Source: Burkholderia contaminans
GTDB taxonomy: Bacteria; Pseudomonadota; Gammaproteobacteria; Burkholderiales; Burkholderiaceae
NCBI RefSeq assembly: GCF_029633825.1
Contig: NZ_CP090640.1
Coordinates: 434,001 to 498,000 of the forward strand
Reading direction: 5' to 3'
DNA length: 64,000 nucleotides
Shown here: positions 1 to 10,013 of the stretch, one piece after another
Numbering within the stretch: the first letter of the stretch is position 1
How the letters are laid out: every line of letters starts with the position of its first letter
Position numbers and translations under genes: made by a program
The notes under the pieces: model-generated
What the model was told of the DNA's origin: nothing
The model's input: only the letters and a program-made list of their open reading frames with translations
The model's database searches: none

Positions 1-697
1 CGACGACCATCACCGCGACCTGCAGCCACGGCCCGCGCGACACCGTCAGCGCCAGACCGACGGAGAGCACGATCGACAGCGCGAGCCACGCCCATACCGC
101 GAGCCGGCGCGTCTGCACGAGATACAGCGCGCCTGCGAGCGCGAACGCGATGTAGCTGGCCAGATGGTTCGCCTGCGCCATGTTGCCGTACGGACGGCGA
201 TCGACCGCGACGTTGTACACCACGACGAACGGCGACAGCGCCGACTCGAGGTGGAACAACTGCACGATCTGCGTCCCGACCGCGAACACGCCGCCGACGA
301 GCAGCGCGCCGGCCATCATCCGCGACACGGCCTCGGCCAGCCCGTCGCGCGCGAGCACGTAGCCGGCCTGCATCGCGACCAGCGCGGCGGCGAGATAGCC
401 GACCGCCAGCCAGTTCATCGACGGTACCTTGAGCGGGATCAGCGCGACCTGCGCGATGAGCACCGCGGCGAACCCAAGCGGCGCGACGAACGCGGCCGGC
501 GCCGCAAACGGCTCGGCCGCGCGGCCCGTACGCGCGAGCAGCACGACGGACACCCCCATCAGCAGGTACAGCACCAGCGCGGAAAACTCGGAATAGAAGG
601 TCGGGATCGGATACGTGTGATTCGTGATCGCATACGGCACGATCAGGGCGACAGCCAGCGCAACGAGCGGCAACGAACGGGAAAAAGTAGAAGGCAT
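1..697 (-). CDS. pglL: PglL-type O-oligosaccharyltransferase, C-terminus beyond window
   Basis: The reverse strand from an ATG at 697 reads as a polytopic membrane protein beginning MPSTFSRSLPLVALAV with several hydrophobic helices. It contains a loop RPYGNMAQANHLASY, which matches the conserved N-H region of the O-antigen ligase/PglL (Wzy_C) family. In Burkholderia, PglL transfers a preassembled lipid-linked oligosaccharide to periplasmic proteins. The neighbouring prepilin gene fits, because PglL-type enzymes are often encoded beside pilin genes. The start is the first in-frame ATG after the intergenic gap. About 230 N-terminal residues are visible; the rest lies to the left of the window. 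Confidence 0.85.
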   Translation of the reverse strand, partial: MPSTFSRSLPLVALAVALIVPYAITNHTYPIPTFYSEFSALVLYLLMGVSVVLLARTGRAAEPFAAPAAFVAPLGFAAVLIAQVALIPLKVPSMNWLAVGYLAAALVAMQAGYVLARDGLAEAVSRMMAGALLVGGVFAVGTQIVQLFHLESALSPFVVVYNVAVDRRPYGNMAQANHLASYIAFALAGALYLVQTRRLAVWAWLALSIVLSVGLALTVSRGPWLQVAVMVV

Positions 698-850
698 GAG
701 CGAACCGGATGTCAGCAACCGGCGCACTATACAAAACTTTCCCCCCTCTGTGCGGGGCCTTCGCGCGGCGCCCCGTCGCGGCGCGAAGGCCCCGGCCGGC
801 TGACGAGGCGGCCGGCATGCTGTCCGCGCCGCTCTGCTCCGCCACCGGCG

Positions 851-1447
851 CTACGCGCGACACTCCGCCGGCGCATATTTCGCGGGCAGCGTCGCCGCGT
901 CGCCCGGCAGCGGCCCTGCCCCCGGCGCGGGCAGCGATGACGCCCCCTTGCCGGCGGCGAAGCACTCCCACGCGATCGTGCCGGCCTGCATCGCGCCCTT
1001 TTTGAGCGGCACGCGTGCGGTGGGCGCATCGGCCTTGTCGGGCGCGGACGGTACGAGCACCAGCGTATTGGTGCCGGCCGCGGCGACGCGCGCGGTGAAC
1101 GCGACCGTGATCTGGCCGGTCTCGCCGTCGATCACAACCGATTCGACGTTGCGGGTCGCGGCCGGCGGGCTATAGCCGCCGTCGAGGCTCGCGCCACTTG
1201 CGGCGTTGTCGGCGACGGCGAGCCGCGCGGACGACGCCAGCGCAAGCCCCTCGCCGACGCGCGAGCGCGCAAGGTAATCCTGGTACGCGGGAATCGCATA
1301 GGCCGCGATCACACCGACGATCGCCAGCACGATCATCAGCTCGATCAGCGTGAAGCCGGCCGGCCGCCAGCGCGGCGACGGCCGGTTCGCGCGCCGCAGA
1401 TCGGCGGCCACGCGACGGAACAGGGAAACGGAAAAGGCTTCGAACAT
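851..1447 (-). CDS. pilA: Type IV prepilin (PilA-like)
   Basis: The protein has 198 residues. The class III signal peptide ends in G31 followed by [20 protein letters not shown], the prepilin peptidase site and N-methylated hydrophobic helix with Glu at mature position 5. The leader of about 31 residues is long for a type IVa prepilin, so a later start cannot be excluded; the ATG at 1447 is the first clear one, since the open frame upstream has no pilin-like sequence. Only two cysteines are visible in the C-terminal half, consistent with the usual disulphide loop. It sits 153 bp from pglL on the same strand, so the pilin is a plausible glycosylation target. Confidence 0.9.
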   Translation of the reverse strand: MFEAFSVSLFRRVAADLRRANRPSPRWRPAGFTLIELMIVLAIVGVIAAYAIPAYQDYLARSRVGEGLALASSARLAVADNAASGASLDGGYSPPAATRNVESVVIDGETGQITVAFTARVAAAGTNTLVLVPSAPDKADAPTARVPLKKGAMQAGTIAWECFAAGKGASSLPAPGAGPLPGDAATLPAKYAPAECRA

Positions 1448-1544
1448 GGCAGGCTCCGGAAACGAAAAACGCCGGCCGGTAAAGGCAGGCGTCTCGATCG
1501 TAGCCAGCGGGCCGTGAATCCGGCAGTCGGCCGGACGGCCAATG

Positions 1545-2249
1545 TCAGTGCGCGTGCGGTACGTCGCGGCGCTTCCGGAGCGTATAACCGATCGCCACCA
1601 CGAACAGCGCGCCCGCGATGCTCGCGCCGTAAAGGACCTCCGGCGTATCGAGCACCGGCCAGCGGTCGCCGACCGGGTCATTCACGATCAGCCCGCCCGC
1701 GATCCAGCCGAGCAGCCCGGCGCCGAATGCCACGAAGATCGGGAAACGGTCGAGCAGCTTCAGCACCAGCGTGCTGCCCCACACGATGATCGGCACGCTG
1801 ACGACGAGCCCGAAGATCACGAGCGCGATCCGGTGCGACGGGTCGGCCTGTTCGGCCGCACCCGCGATCGCGATCACGTTGTCGAGGCTCATCACCGCAT
1901 CGGCGATCACGATCGTCTTCACGGCATCCCACAGCCGGCTGGCCGGCTTGATGTCGTCGTGCGAGTCGCCGGCGGGCGCCATCAGCTTGATGCCGATCCA
2001 CAGCAGCAGCAACCCGCCACCGAGCTTCAGGAACGGCACGTCGAGCAGCGCGACCGCGAACGTGATCAGCGCGACACGCAGCAGGATCGCCCCCGCGGTG
2101 CCCCACACGACGCCGCGCACCCGCTGGTTCGCGGGCAGGTTGCGGCATGCGAGCGCGATCACGACGGCGTTGTCGCCGCCGAGCAGGATATCGATGATGA
2201 CGATCTGGAGAACGGCGCCCCAGTGGAGCGACGTCAGGAATTCGAGCAT
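1545..2249 (-). CDS. TerC-family integral membrane protein
   Basis: The 234-residue protein has about seven hydrophobic segments and two family signatures: [17 protein letters not shown] near residue 20 and [17 protein letters not shown] near residue 120. These acidic GDNA/SLDN motifs are typical of TerC proteins, which are linked to metal (often manganese) export or tellurite resistance. The C-terminus is basic and ends in a short cytoplasmic tail. It is a single gene between the prepilin and the sucD terminator. The substrate cannot be told from sequence. Confidence 0.9.
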   Translation of the reverse strand: MLEFLTSLHWGAVLQIVIIDILLGGDNAVVIALACRNLPANQRVRGVVWGTAGAILLRVALITFAVALLDVPFLKLGGGLLLLWIGIKLMAPAGDSHDDIKPASRLWDAVKTIVIADAVMSLDNVIAIAGAAEQADPSHRIALVIFGLVVSVPIIVWGSTLVLKLLDRFPIFVAFGAGLLGWIAGGLIVNDPVGDRWPVLDTPEVLYGASIAGALFVVAIGYTLRKRRDVPHAH

Positions 2250-2353
2250 GGCGTGACGGGCAGGACGGCGGCCGCCCGCGGGCGACCCGGTTCATTGCCG
2301 GCACATGCGCGATGCATGCCCGGTGCTTACGAATTCATTGCGCGAGCATAACA

Positions 2354-2380
2354 AAAAACGCCGGCAAAGCCGGCGTTTTC
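2354..2380 (-). terminator. Rho-independent terminator after sucD
   Basis: An 11-bp inverted repeat (AAAACGCCGGC / GCCGGCGTTTT, loop AAA) lies 26 bp past the sucD stop. On the reverse strand it runs into six T residues. It also has a short T run on the other strand, so it could work in both directions. It separates sucCD from terC. Confidence 0.85.
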
Positions 2381-2405
2381 TGCAGGACGAACCCAGGTGG
2401 AAATA

Positions 2406-3287
2406 TTACAGCGCCTTCTTCAGCAGACGGCCCATTTCCGACGGGTTGCGCGTGACGGTGATGCCGCACGCTTCCATGATTTCCAGCTTCGCTTCGGCCG
2501 TATCCGCACCGCCCGAGATCAGCGCGCCGGCGTGGCCCATGCGCTTGCCCGGAGGCGCCGTGACGCCAGCGATGAAGCCGACCACCGGCTTCTTCATGTT
2601 GTCCTTGATCCACTCCGCCGCATTGGCTTCGTCCGGACCACCGATTTCGCCGATCATCACGACTGCGTCCGTGTCCGGATCGTCGTTGAACATCTTCATC
2701 ACGTCGATGTGCTTCAGACCGTTGATCGGGTCGCCGCCGATACCGACTGCCGACGACTGGCCGAGGCCGAGTGCCGTCAGCTGGGCAACCGCTTCATACG
2801 TCAGCGTGCCCGAACGCGACACGACGCCGATGCGGCCCTTGCGGTGGATGTGGCCCGGCATGATGCCGATCTTCAGTTCGTCCGGCGTGATCGTGCCCGG
2901 GCAGTTCGGCCCGAGCAGCAGCGTCTTGCGGCCTTCGCGACGCATGCGGTCCTTCACTTCGATCATGTCGCGCACGGGAATGCCTTCCGTGATGCAGATC
3001 GCGAGATCCAGATCGGCTTCGACCGCTTCCCAGATCGCAGCCGCTGCGCCTGCCGGCGGAACGTAGATGACCGACACGGTCGCGCCGGTTTCCGCCTTCG
3101 CTTCCTTGACGCTTGCGTAGATCGGAATGCCTTCGAAATCTTCGCCGGCCTTCTTGGGGTTCACGCCCGCGACGAATGCTTCGCGGCCGTTTGCGTATTC
3201 ACGGCAGGCGCGCGTATGGAACTGACCGGTTTTGCCGGTAATGCCCTGCGTGATGACCTTCGTGTCCTTGTTGATCAGAATCGACAT
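2406..3287 (-). CDS. sucD: Succinate-CoA ligase, ADP-forming, alpha subunit
   Basis: The 293-residue length matches the family. It starts MSILINKDTKVITQGITGKTGQFH, with the CoA-binding Rossmann segment, and contains the phosphohistidine region MGHAGALISGG near residue 245. With SucC it interconverts succinyl-CoA and succinate with ATP/ADP in the cytoplasmic TCA cycle. It is 69 bp downstream of the sucC stop on the same strand, the standard sucCD operon order, and is followed by a terminator. Confidence 0.97.
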   Translation of the reverse strand: MSILINKDTKVITQGITGKTGQFHTRACREYANGREAFVAGVNPKKAGEDFEGIPIYASVKEAKAETGATVSVIYVPPAGAAAAIWEAVEADLDLAICITEGIPVRDMIEVKDRMRREGRKTLLLGPNCPGTITPDELKIGIMPGHIHRKGRIGVVSRSGTLTYEAVAQLTALGLGQSSAVGIGGDPINGLKHIDVMKMFNDDPDTDAVVMIGEIGGPDEANAAEWIKDNMKKPVVGFIAGVTAPPGKRMGHAGALISGGADTAEAKLEIMEACGITVTRNPSEMGRLLKKAL

Positions 3288-3356
3288 GTATTTTGACCTC
3301 TGTTCGATTGGCGTCGCGTATGAACCGCGCCGCCATGCGTGTTCATTAGCGCGCGC

Positions 3357-4521
3357 TTACTTGCCTGCGGCTGCCGCGACGACCTTCTGCGCAGCTTCTT
3401 CCATGCTGTCCGCCGAGATGATCGGCAGGCCCGAATCGGCCAGCATCTTCTTGCCGAGGTCCTCGTTCGTGCCCTTCATGCGCACGACGAGCGGCACGTT
3501 CAGGTTCACGGCCTTCGAACCGGCGATCACGCCTTCCGCGATCACGTCGCAGCGCATGATGCCGCCGAAGATGTTCACGAGGATCGCCTTCAGATCCGGG
3601 TTCTTCAGCATCAGCGAACGCTTCCGTGACCTTCTCGGTCGTCGCGCCACCGCCGACGTCCGGGAAGTTCGCCGGCTCGCCGCCGAACAGCTTGATGGTG
3701 TCCATCGTCGCCATCGCCAGGCCTGCGCCGTTCACGAGACAGCCAATGTTGCCGTCGAGCGAGATGTACGCGAGGTCGAACTTCGACGCTTCGATTTCAG
3801 CCGGATCTTCTTCGTCCAGATCGCGGTACGCGACGATTTCCGGGTGGCGGAACAGCGCGTTCGAGTCGAAGTTGAACTTCGCGTCGAGTGCGATGACCTT
3901 GCCGTCGCCGGAAACGTTCAGCGGGTTGATTTCAGCCAGCGATGCGTCGGTTTCCCAGAATGCCTTGTACAGGCCTTGCAGGATCGCGCGCGCTTGCGGA
4001 ATCGAAGCAGCCGGCACGCCGATCTTCGCGGCGAGGTCGTCTGCCTGCGCGTCGAGCAGGCCCGTCGACGGCTCGACGATGACCTTGTGGATCAGTTCCG
4101 GGTGCTTTTCGGCGACTTCTTCGATGTCCATGCCGCCTTCGCTCGAACCCATCAGCACGATCTTCTGCGAGATGCGGTCGACGACGAGGCTGACATACAG
4201 TTCCTGCTTGATGTCGGCGCCTTCTTCGATCATCAGACGGTTGACCTTCTGGCCTTCCGGACCGGTCTGGTGCGTGACGAGCTGCATGCCGAGGATCTGG
4301 TTCGCGTATTCGCGGACCTGCTCGATCGACTTCGCCACCTTCACGCCGCCACCCTTGCCACGGCCACCCGCGTGAATCTGAGCCTTCACGACCCAAACCG
4401 GGCCGCCGAGCTCTTCTGCCACCTTGACGGCCTCGTCAACCGAGAACGCCGGCTTGCCGCGCGGTACCGCGACTCCGAATTTCCGCAGGATTTCCTTACC
4501 CTGGTACTCGTGAATCTTCAT
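3357..4521 (-). CDS. sucC: Succinate-CoA ligase beta subunit, frameshifted near 3615
   Basis: The first ~300 codons read as Suc[18 protein letters not shown], an ATP-grasp domain and [18 protein letters not shown]. After [13 protein letters not shown] the frame is lost. The rest ([18 protein letters not shown] through [11 protein letters not shown], stop at 3357) continues in another frame. The expected codons GCG-TTC-AAG-CTG are GCG-TTC-G-CTG here, a 2-nt loss at 3615/3616. If real, the product lacks its C-terminal CoA-ligase domain and gains about 85 unrelated residues. Because sucC is central to the TCA cycle and the downstream part is perfectly conserved, a sequencing or assembly error is the likelier explanation. 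Confidence 0.93.
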
Positions 4522-4589
4522 GCGTGATTCCCTTCAGTCTGAGAGTTGGATGAAAAGTCGCTTTAGACGCTTCTTCGAATGATTTCCGT

Positions 4590-5198
4590 TCATTCCTTCG
4601 TGCTGCCTTCACCGGGCACGTCCGGCCGGCTCGCGCCATACCAGCGCGGGTAGTACTGCCGCACGACCTCGCCGTCGAACCGCAACGCCCGGCAGCGGCC
4701 GAGCTGGAAAGGCGCTTCGTCGTGCACGCCGTCATGGTCCGGCCCTTCGCCCCCCTCCTCGCGCACGTTCCACACGTCACCGGCAAACGCCTGGATCGCT
4801 GCCGTCGGCAGCACGGCGCACAGTTCGGTGAGATGGGAGCAGCCTGCGACGCCGGCGAGCAGCCGGTTCGCGTTGCGGCGGAAATTGCGGAAGAGATTGA
4901 GCCCGATGAGGGCCCGATAGGCGGGAGTGGCGGATTGACAGTGACCGGGATAGGGAACCCATTCCGAAGACGCTTCGGCGTCGACGACATTGAGGTCACG
5001 ATCGATAGTCACGCGCAGCCAGAGTTCGTGGATCGGCAGGCCCTGGGGCCGGATGCCCGACGCAAGCGCGACATCGCGCGGCTTGTGGTCGGTCAGGCAG
5101 GCTTCGATGTCCCACAAGCCGTCGCCGCGCTCGTAAGCTTCCGCTCGGATTGCGCGTTGATGTCGCAACTGACGGGGCACGGGCTCGGATAGCGGCAT
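4590..5198 (-). CDS. DUF2889 domain protein
   Basis: The 202-residue reading frame begins MPLSEPVPRQLRHQRAIRAE and continues with YERGDGLWDIEACLTDHKP, then INELWLRVTIDRDL-like sequence (here IHELWLRVTIDRDLNVVDAE), typical of the DUF2889 family. The later CSHLTELC segment with two cysteines is also conserved there. The function is unknown. The start at 5198 was chosen because the frame upstream is low-complexity and not family-like. It lies between sucC and recX on the same strand. Confidence 0.85.
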   Translation of the reverse strand: MPLSEPVPRQLRHQRAIRAEAYERGDGLWDIEACLTDHKPRDVALASGIRPQGLPIHELWLRVTIDRDLNVVDAEASSEWVPYPGHCQSATPAYRALIGLNLFRNFRRNANRLLAGVAGCSHLTELCAVLPTAAIQAFAGDVWNVREEGGEGPDHDGVHDEAPFQLGRCRALRFDGEVVRQYYPRWYGASRPDVPGEGSTKE

Positions 5199-5344
5199 GC
5201 TGGAGGTTGAGGCCGAAGAGGAAAACCCACGGATTTTAGCATATTGGGTATTTGAGACAGTTCGACGCGACGGCGGGTATTCCCGCCTGTCCGGAAGCGG
5301 TTGCATTGCAGCAAAATCGCGCGCCACGCGCGCGATCGGCGCGA

Positions 5345-6217
5345 TCAGTCGTCGACCAGGAAATCGTCGCCGACCTTCAGCAACTTCACGATGGTCGCAC
5401 TCGAGAAGCCGCGCGCGGCGAGAAAGCGCGCCTGCTTCGCACGCTCGGCCGGCGTTTGCGGCAGCGCACCGAATTTCTTGCGCCAGACCGCCTGCGCACG
5501 CGCCCATTCGGTCTCGCGGAGCTGGGCATTCACCTCCTCGACGAGCGTGTCGCCCACCGCATGACGCTTCAGCTCGCTGACGATGCGTGCGACGCCGACG
5601 CGCGACGCGCGACGATGCACGAGACTCTCGGCAAAGCGCGCATCGGACAGCCAGCCCTCCTGTTCCAGCGCGTCGAGCACGGGGTCGACGGATTCGTCTT
5701 CGCCGACGTAGGGCGCGAGCTTGCGCGCGAGTTCCGTGCGACTGTATTCACGCCTGGATAGATAGCCGAGCGCGCGGCCCTTCAGCGATCGCTGAGGTTT
5801 CGATGACTTGCGCTCGGTAGCGCCCGGAGCGTCACCTGATGAAGTACTGGAAGAGGCACCCGACGCGCGACGTGTGCGGCGCGGATGCTGGCTGCTGCGC
5901 GTATAGACATCTTCCCTGGCCGGCGCCGATGCATCGGCTGCGCGATCGCCCGGGAAGCTGACACCGGACACACGGCGGCGGGAGCGGTCGTGCGCGTCGA
6001 ACGATTCATCGTCGTCGAACGGATCGACCGGTGCGGCAATCTCAAACGAAACGAGGGCATCGTCGGATGCCCTCGTCGCTGTGCGGTTCGCGGCATTGCT
6101 GCCCGCGCCCCGCCGATCGGCGCCCGAGGATCCGGCTCGCCGGCCGGAGCGACCCGCCGTTTCGGGCGCGTCGCTCTCCTCCGGCTCGCCAGCCTGACCT
6201 CGGCGCCCGACCATCAC
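5345..6217 (-). CDS. recX: Recombination regulatory protein RecX
   Basis: The 290-residue protein has a C-terminal RecX domain: [20 protein letters not shown], then [20 protein letters not shown], and a final [20 protein letters not shown]. RecX caps and inhibits RecA filaments. The first ~140 residues are an Arg/Ser/Asp-rich low-complexity extension, longer than in enteric RecX (about 150-170 residues in total). The start overlaps the recA stop by 4 nt (ATGA), so translation is probably coupled and the gene shares the SOS promoter of recA. A downstream in-frame start inside the extension is possible. Confidence 0.93.
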   Translation of the reverse strand: MMVGRRGQAGEPEESDAPETAGRSGRRAGSSGADRRGAGSNAANRTATRASDDALVSFEIAAPVDPFDDDESFDAHDRSRRRVSGVSFPGDRAADASAPAREDVYTRSSQHPRRTRRASGASSSTSSGDAPGATERKSSKPQRSLKGRALGYLSRREYSRTELARKLAPYVGEDESVDPVLDALEQEGWLSDARFAESLVHRRASRVGVARIVSELKRHAVGDTLVEEVNAQLRETEWARAQAVWRKKFGALPQTPAERAKQARFLAARGFSSATIVKLLKVGDDFLVDD

Positions 6218-7287
6218 TCTTCTTCGTCCATCGCCTCGGCTTCGTCCTGGGCTGCACCATCGGGCATGGTGACCACGCCAAGCGATTCGCGAATGCGGTT
6301 CTCGATCTCGCGTGCGATTTCCGGATTTTCGCGCAGGAATTCACGCGCGTTGTCCTTGCCCTGGCCGATCTTCTCGCCGTTGTAGCTGTACCAGGCGCCC
6401 GCCTTGTCGACGATCTTCGCCTGCACGCCGAGATCGATGATCTCGCCCTGGCGCGAAATTCCTTCGCCATACAGGATGTCGAAGATCGCTTCGCGGAACG
6501 GCGGCGACACCTTGTTCTTGACGACCTTCACGCGGGTTTCGTTGCCGATCACCTCGTCGTTCTTCTTGATCGAGCCGATCCGGCGGATGTCGAGACGCAC
6601 CGACGAGTAGAACTTCAGTGCGTTACCGCCCGTCGTGGTTTCCGGGTTGCCGAACATCACGCCGATCTTCATCCGGATCTGGTTGATGAAGATCACGAGG
6701 CAGTTCGTGCGCTTGATCGTGCCGGTCAGCTTGCGCAGCGCCTGCGACATCAGGCGGGCCTGCAGACCCGGCAGCGAATCGCCCATCTCGCCTTCGATTT
6801 CGGCCTTCGGCACGAGCGCCGCGACCGAGTCGATGACGATCATGTCGATCGAGCCCGAGCGCACCAGCGCGTCGGTGATTTCAAGCGCCTGCTCGCCGGT
6901 GTCCGGCTGCGAGATCAGCAGCTCCGGCACGTTCACGCCGAGCTTCGCTGCATATTGAACGTCGAGCGCGTGCTCGGCGTCGATAAACGCTGCGGTGCCG
7001 CCCAGCTTCTGCAGTTCGGCAATGACCTGCAGCGTGAGCGTGGTTTTACCGGACGATTCCGGACCGTAGATTTCGACCACCCGGCCGCGCGGCAGGCCGC
7101 CGACGCCGAGCGCGATATCGAGACCGAGCGAGCCCGTGGACACGACCTGGATGTTCTCGGCCGCCTCGCCGTCGCCCATGCGCATGATCGAGCCCTTGCC
7201 GAACTGCTTTTCGATCTGGGCAAGCGCGGCGGCCAGCGCCTTGCTCTTCTCGGCGGTCATCCCGGAGCCCTTCTTGCTATCTTCCAT
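6214..7287 (-). CDS. recA: Recombinase RecA
   Basis: The product has 356 residues from the ATG at 7287 ([18 protein letters not shown]). Walker A is GPESSGKT at residues 75-82, Walker B is [15 protein letters not shown], and loop L2 is [16 protein letters not shown]. The acidic C-tail ends AMDEEE. RecA drives homologous recombination and LexA self-cleavage. An upstream in-frame ATG at 7341 lies between the LexA box and the family start, and no RecA adds these residues. The sequence is of the Burkholderia cepacia complex type. Confidence 0.98.
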   Translation of the reverse strand: MEDSKKGSGMTAEKSKALAAALAQIEKQFGKGSIMRMGDGEAAENIQVVSTGSLGLDIALGVGGLPRGRVVEIYGPESSGKTTLTLQVIAELQKLGGTAAFIDAEHALDVQYAAKLGVNVPELLISQPDTGEQALEITDALVRSGSIDMIVIDSVAALVPKAEIEGEMGDSLPGLQARLMSQALRKLTGTIKRTNCLVIFINQIRMKIGVMFGNPETTTGGNALKFYSSVRLDIRRIGSIKKNDEVIGNETRVKVVKNKVSPPFREAIFDILYGEGISRQGEIIDLGVQAKIVDKAGAWYSYNGEKIGQGKDNAREFLRENPEIAREIENRIRESLGVVTMPDGAAQDEAEAMDEEE

Positions 7288-7363
7288 GAATCGTCCTTTG
7301 CTATGATGAGCAGCGTCTGTTAGAGGCGCGCCCACTTTCAAGCGCTGCCCACGAATTCAGACA

Positions 7364-7379
7364 CTGTATAAAAAAACAG
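7364..7379 (-). promoter_or_regulatory. LexA box (SOS box) upstream of recA
   Basis: The 16-mer CTGTATAAAAAAACAG matches the LexA consensus CTGT-N8-ACAG exactly at the eight conserved bases. It lies 76 bp upstream of the recA start. LexA should repress recA-recX here until DNA damage. Confidence 0.9.
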
Positions 7380-7475
7380 TGTTTTGTGCAAGCCCGCAAT
7401 GCAGCGCGTTGTACACGAATAACTTTGGAGACAGCCGGCCGGCGCGAACGCCCCGCCGGCCCATCGGTCAGCACC

Positions 7476-8204
7476 ATGCGAATTCTCATCGCGGAAGATG
7501 ACAGCATACTCGCGGACGGCCTCACCCGGTCACTCCGCCAATCGGGCTATGCGGTCGACCACGTGAAGACCGGTATCGACGCCGATACCGCGCTGTCGAT
7601 GCAGACATTCGACCTGCTGATCCTCGATCTCGGGCTCCCGAAAATGCCCGGACTCGACGTGCTCAAGCGCCTGCGCGCCCGCAACTCCAACCTCCCCGTG
7701 CTGATCCTGACGGCCGCCGACAGCGTCGACGAGCGCGTGAAGGGGCTCGACCTCGGTGCCGACGACTACATGGCCAAGCCGTTCGCGCTCAACGAGCTCG
7801 AAGCGCGCGTGCGCGCGCTGACCCGGCGCGGCGCGGGCGGCGGCCCGACCGTCGTGCGCCACGGCTCGCTCGCGTTCGACCAGGTCGGCCGCATCGCGTA
7901 TGCGAACGATCAGGTCCTCGACCTCTCCGCGCGCGAGCTCGGCCTGCTCGAGGTGCTGCTGCAGCGGATCGGCCGGCTCGTGTCGAAGGAACAGCTCGTC
8001 GACCATCTCTGCGAATGGGGCGAGGAAGTCAGCAACAACGCGATCGAAGTCTACGTACACCGGCTGCGCAAGAAGATCGAACCCAGCGGCGTACGGATCT
8101 CGACCGTGCGCGGCCTCGGCTATTGCCTCGAGAAGGTCGCGCCCGCCGCGCCGGCCGACACGGCAGCGCCCCAGCCCGCGGTGGCCGGCACGCCGCTGCG
8201 CTGA
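7476..8204 (+). CDS. OmpR/TctD-type response regulator
   Basis: The 242-residue protein has an N-terminal receiver domain (acidic EDD at 7-9, phosphoacceptor D51 in LILDLGLPKMPG, conserved K in AKPF) and a C-terminal winged helix ending VYVHRLRKKIEPSG...VRGLGYCL. It is divergent from recA and directly precedes a sensor kinase. The kinase has a TctE-like sensor region, so this is probably a TctD-like regulator, but its target is not shown. It ends in an Ala/Pro-rich tail. Confidence 0.92.
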   Translation: MRILIAEDDSILADGLTRSLRQSGYAVDHVKTGIDADTALSMQTFDLLILDLGLPKMPGLDVLKRLRARNSNLPVLILTAADSVDERVKGLDLGADDYMAKPFALNELEARVRALTRRGAGGGPTVVRHGSLAFDQVGRIAYANDQVLDLSARELGLLEVLLQRIGRLVSKEQLVDHLCEWGEEVSNNAIEVYVHRLRKKIEPSGVRISTVRGLGYCLEKVAPAAPADTAAPQPAVAGTPLR

Positions 8205-8221
8205 ACCCGCGCGTCGCCGCG

Positions 8222-9777
8222 ATGGCCACGCCGGCCCTACCCGCCACCCGACCGGCGCGCCGTCATCGGCCGCCGATGAGGCGCGCGACACGCGCTACGA
8301 GAACCCGTTCGCGCCGCCCGACGAAACCGATGCGCCCGAGGCGCCGCGCCCGCGCTCGCTCTTCGGCGAGATCCTCGACTGGATGCTCGCGCCGCTGCTG
8401 CTGCTGTGGCCGATGAGCATCGCCGTCACCTATCTGGTCGCAAAGACGATCGCGAACGGCCCGTTCGACCGCGCGCTCGAGACCAACGCCTATGTGCTCG
8501 CGCGGCAGATCCATCCGGTGAACGGTGTCGCCGAGCTGACGCTCCCGGAGCAGACCCGCGACTTCCTGCGCGCGGACAACGTCGACAGCGTGTATTTCCA
8601 GGTGCTCGGCACGCGCGGCGAACTGGTCGCGGGCGAAGCCGACATGCCGCTGCCGCGCGACGAGGACCGCCCGCCGCCGGGTGTCGTAATGTTTCGCGAC
8701 GACCTGCTGCGCGGCAACGACGTGCGCGTCGCGTATACGACGGTCGCGCTGCCGCAATCGGGCAGCCCGCAGCCCGTGCTCGTGCAGGTCGGCGAAACGC
8801 TGGACAAGCGCAATGCGCTCGCGAACGACATCATCAAGGGCGTGATCCTGCCGCAGTTCGTGATCCTGCCGCTCGCGATCCTGCTGGTCTGGTTCGGGCT
8901 GTCGCGCGGGCTCGCGCCGCTCAACGCGCTGCAGGCGCACATCCGCGCGCGGCGGCCCGACGACCTGTCGCCGGTCGAGGCGCAGCGCGCGCCGCCCGAG
9001 ATCGAGCCGCTCGTGACGTCGTTCAACGACCTGCTCGCCCGTCTCGAGCAGAACATGGCGCTGCAGAAGCGTTTCATCGCCGACGCCGCCCATCAGATGA
9101 AGACGCCGCTCGCGGGCCTGCGCACGCAGGCCGAGTTCGCGCTGCGCCACCCCGTCCCGCCCGACGTGCAGCGCTCGCTCGAGCAGATCGCGACGAGCTC
9201 CGAGCAGGCCGCGCGGCTCGTCACGCAGTTGCTTGCGCTGGCGCGCGCCGAGAACCGCGCGAGCGGGCTGACGTTCGAGCCGGTCGAGATCGCCACGCTC
9301 GCGCGGCGCGCGGTGCGCGACTGGGTGCAGGCCGCGCTCGCGAAACGGATGGATCTCGGCTACGAAGGCCCGCCGGACTCGCCGGACGACAGGCCGCTCG
9401 ACGTCGACGGCAATCCGGTGATGCTGCGCGAGATGCTCGGCAACCTGATCGACAACGCGATCCGCTACACGCCGGACGGCGGCCGCATCACGGTGCGCGT
9501 GCGCGCGGAGCCCACGGCGCGGCGCGTGCATCTCGAAGTCGAGGACACGGGACCGGGCATTCCGGCCGCCGAACGCGAGCGCGTCGTGGAACGCTTCTAC
9601 CGGATCCTCGGCCGCGAAGGCGACGGCAGCGGCCTCGGGCTCGCGATCGTGCGCGAGATCGCCACGCAGCACGGCGGGACGCTGACACTCGACGATCACG
9701 TCTACCAGCAGGCACCGCGCCTCGCCGGCACACTCGTGCGCGTCAGCCTGCCGCTGACCGAAACCGCCCCGGATTAA
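8222..9777 (+). CDS. TctE-like sensor histidine kinase, probable 1-nt deletion near its N-terminus
   Basis: The frame ending at 9777 has a 2CSK_N-like sensor region (LFGEILDWMLAPLLLLWPMS, then TIANGPFDRALETNAYVLARQI), a second membrane helix, HAMP-like segment, H-box DAAHQMKTPLAGLRTQAEF, N-box NLIDNAIRYTP, DTGPGIP and GSGLGLAI. In that frame no ATG, GTG or TTG occurs between the regulator's coding region and a Met inside the first helix (8383). An ATG at 8222, 17 bp after the regulator, is in another frame. Adding one C in the CCC run at 8247-8249 would join it to the kinase frame. The indel may be an assembly error. Confidence 0.85.
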
Positions 9778-10013
9778 CCCTGACGTGCGCCGCCGCAGCA
9801 CGCCACGATTGAATCAAAATCGGAAATTTAACGGAAAAACGAAGCACTTCGCGGCAAGATAGGCGCACAAAACCGTCTATTCGGCGCGGGTTAACCTGCA
9901 GTCGTTTTGCACGCGCGAGTCAGTCGGCCGTAAGTTTCCGTACCAATAATCCTCGACAGGCCCGCCCACCCAAGGCGGCCGCACATCTATATCAAGGGAC
10001 TTGGAGACGACTC

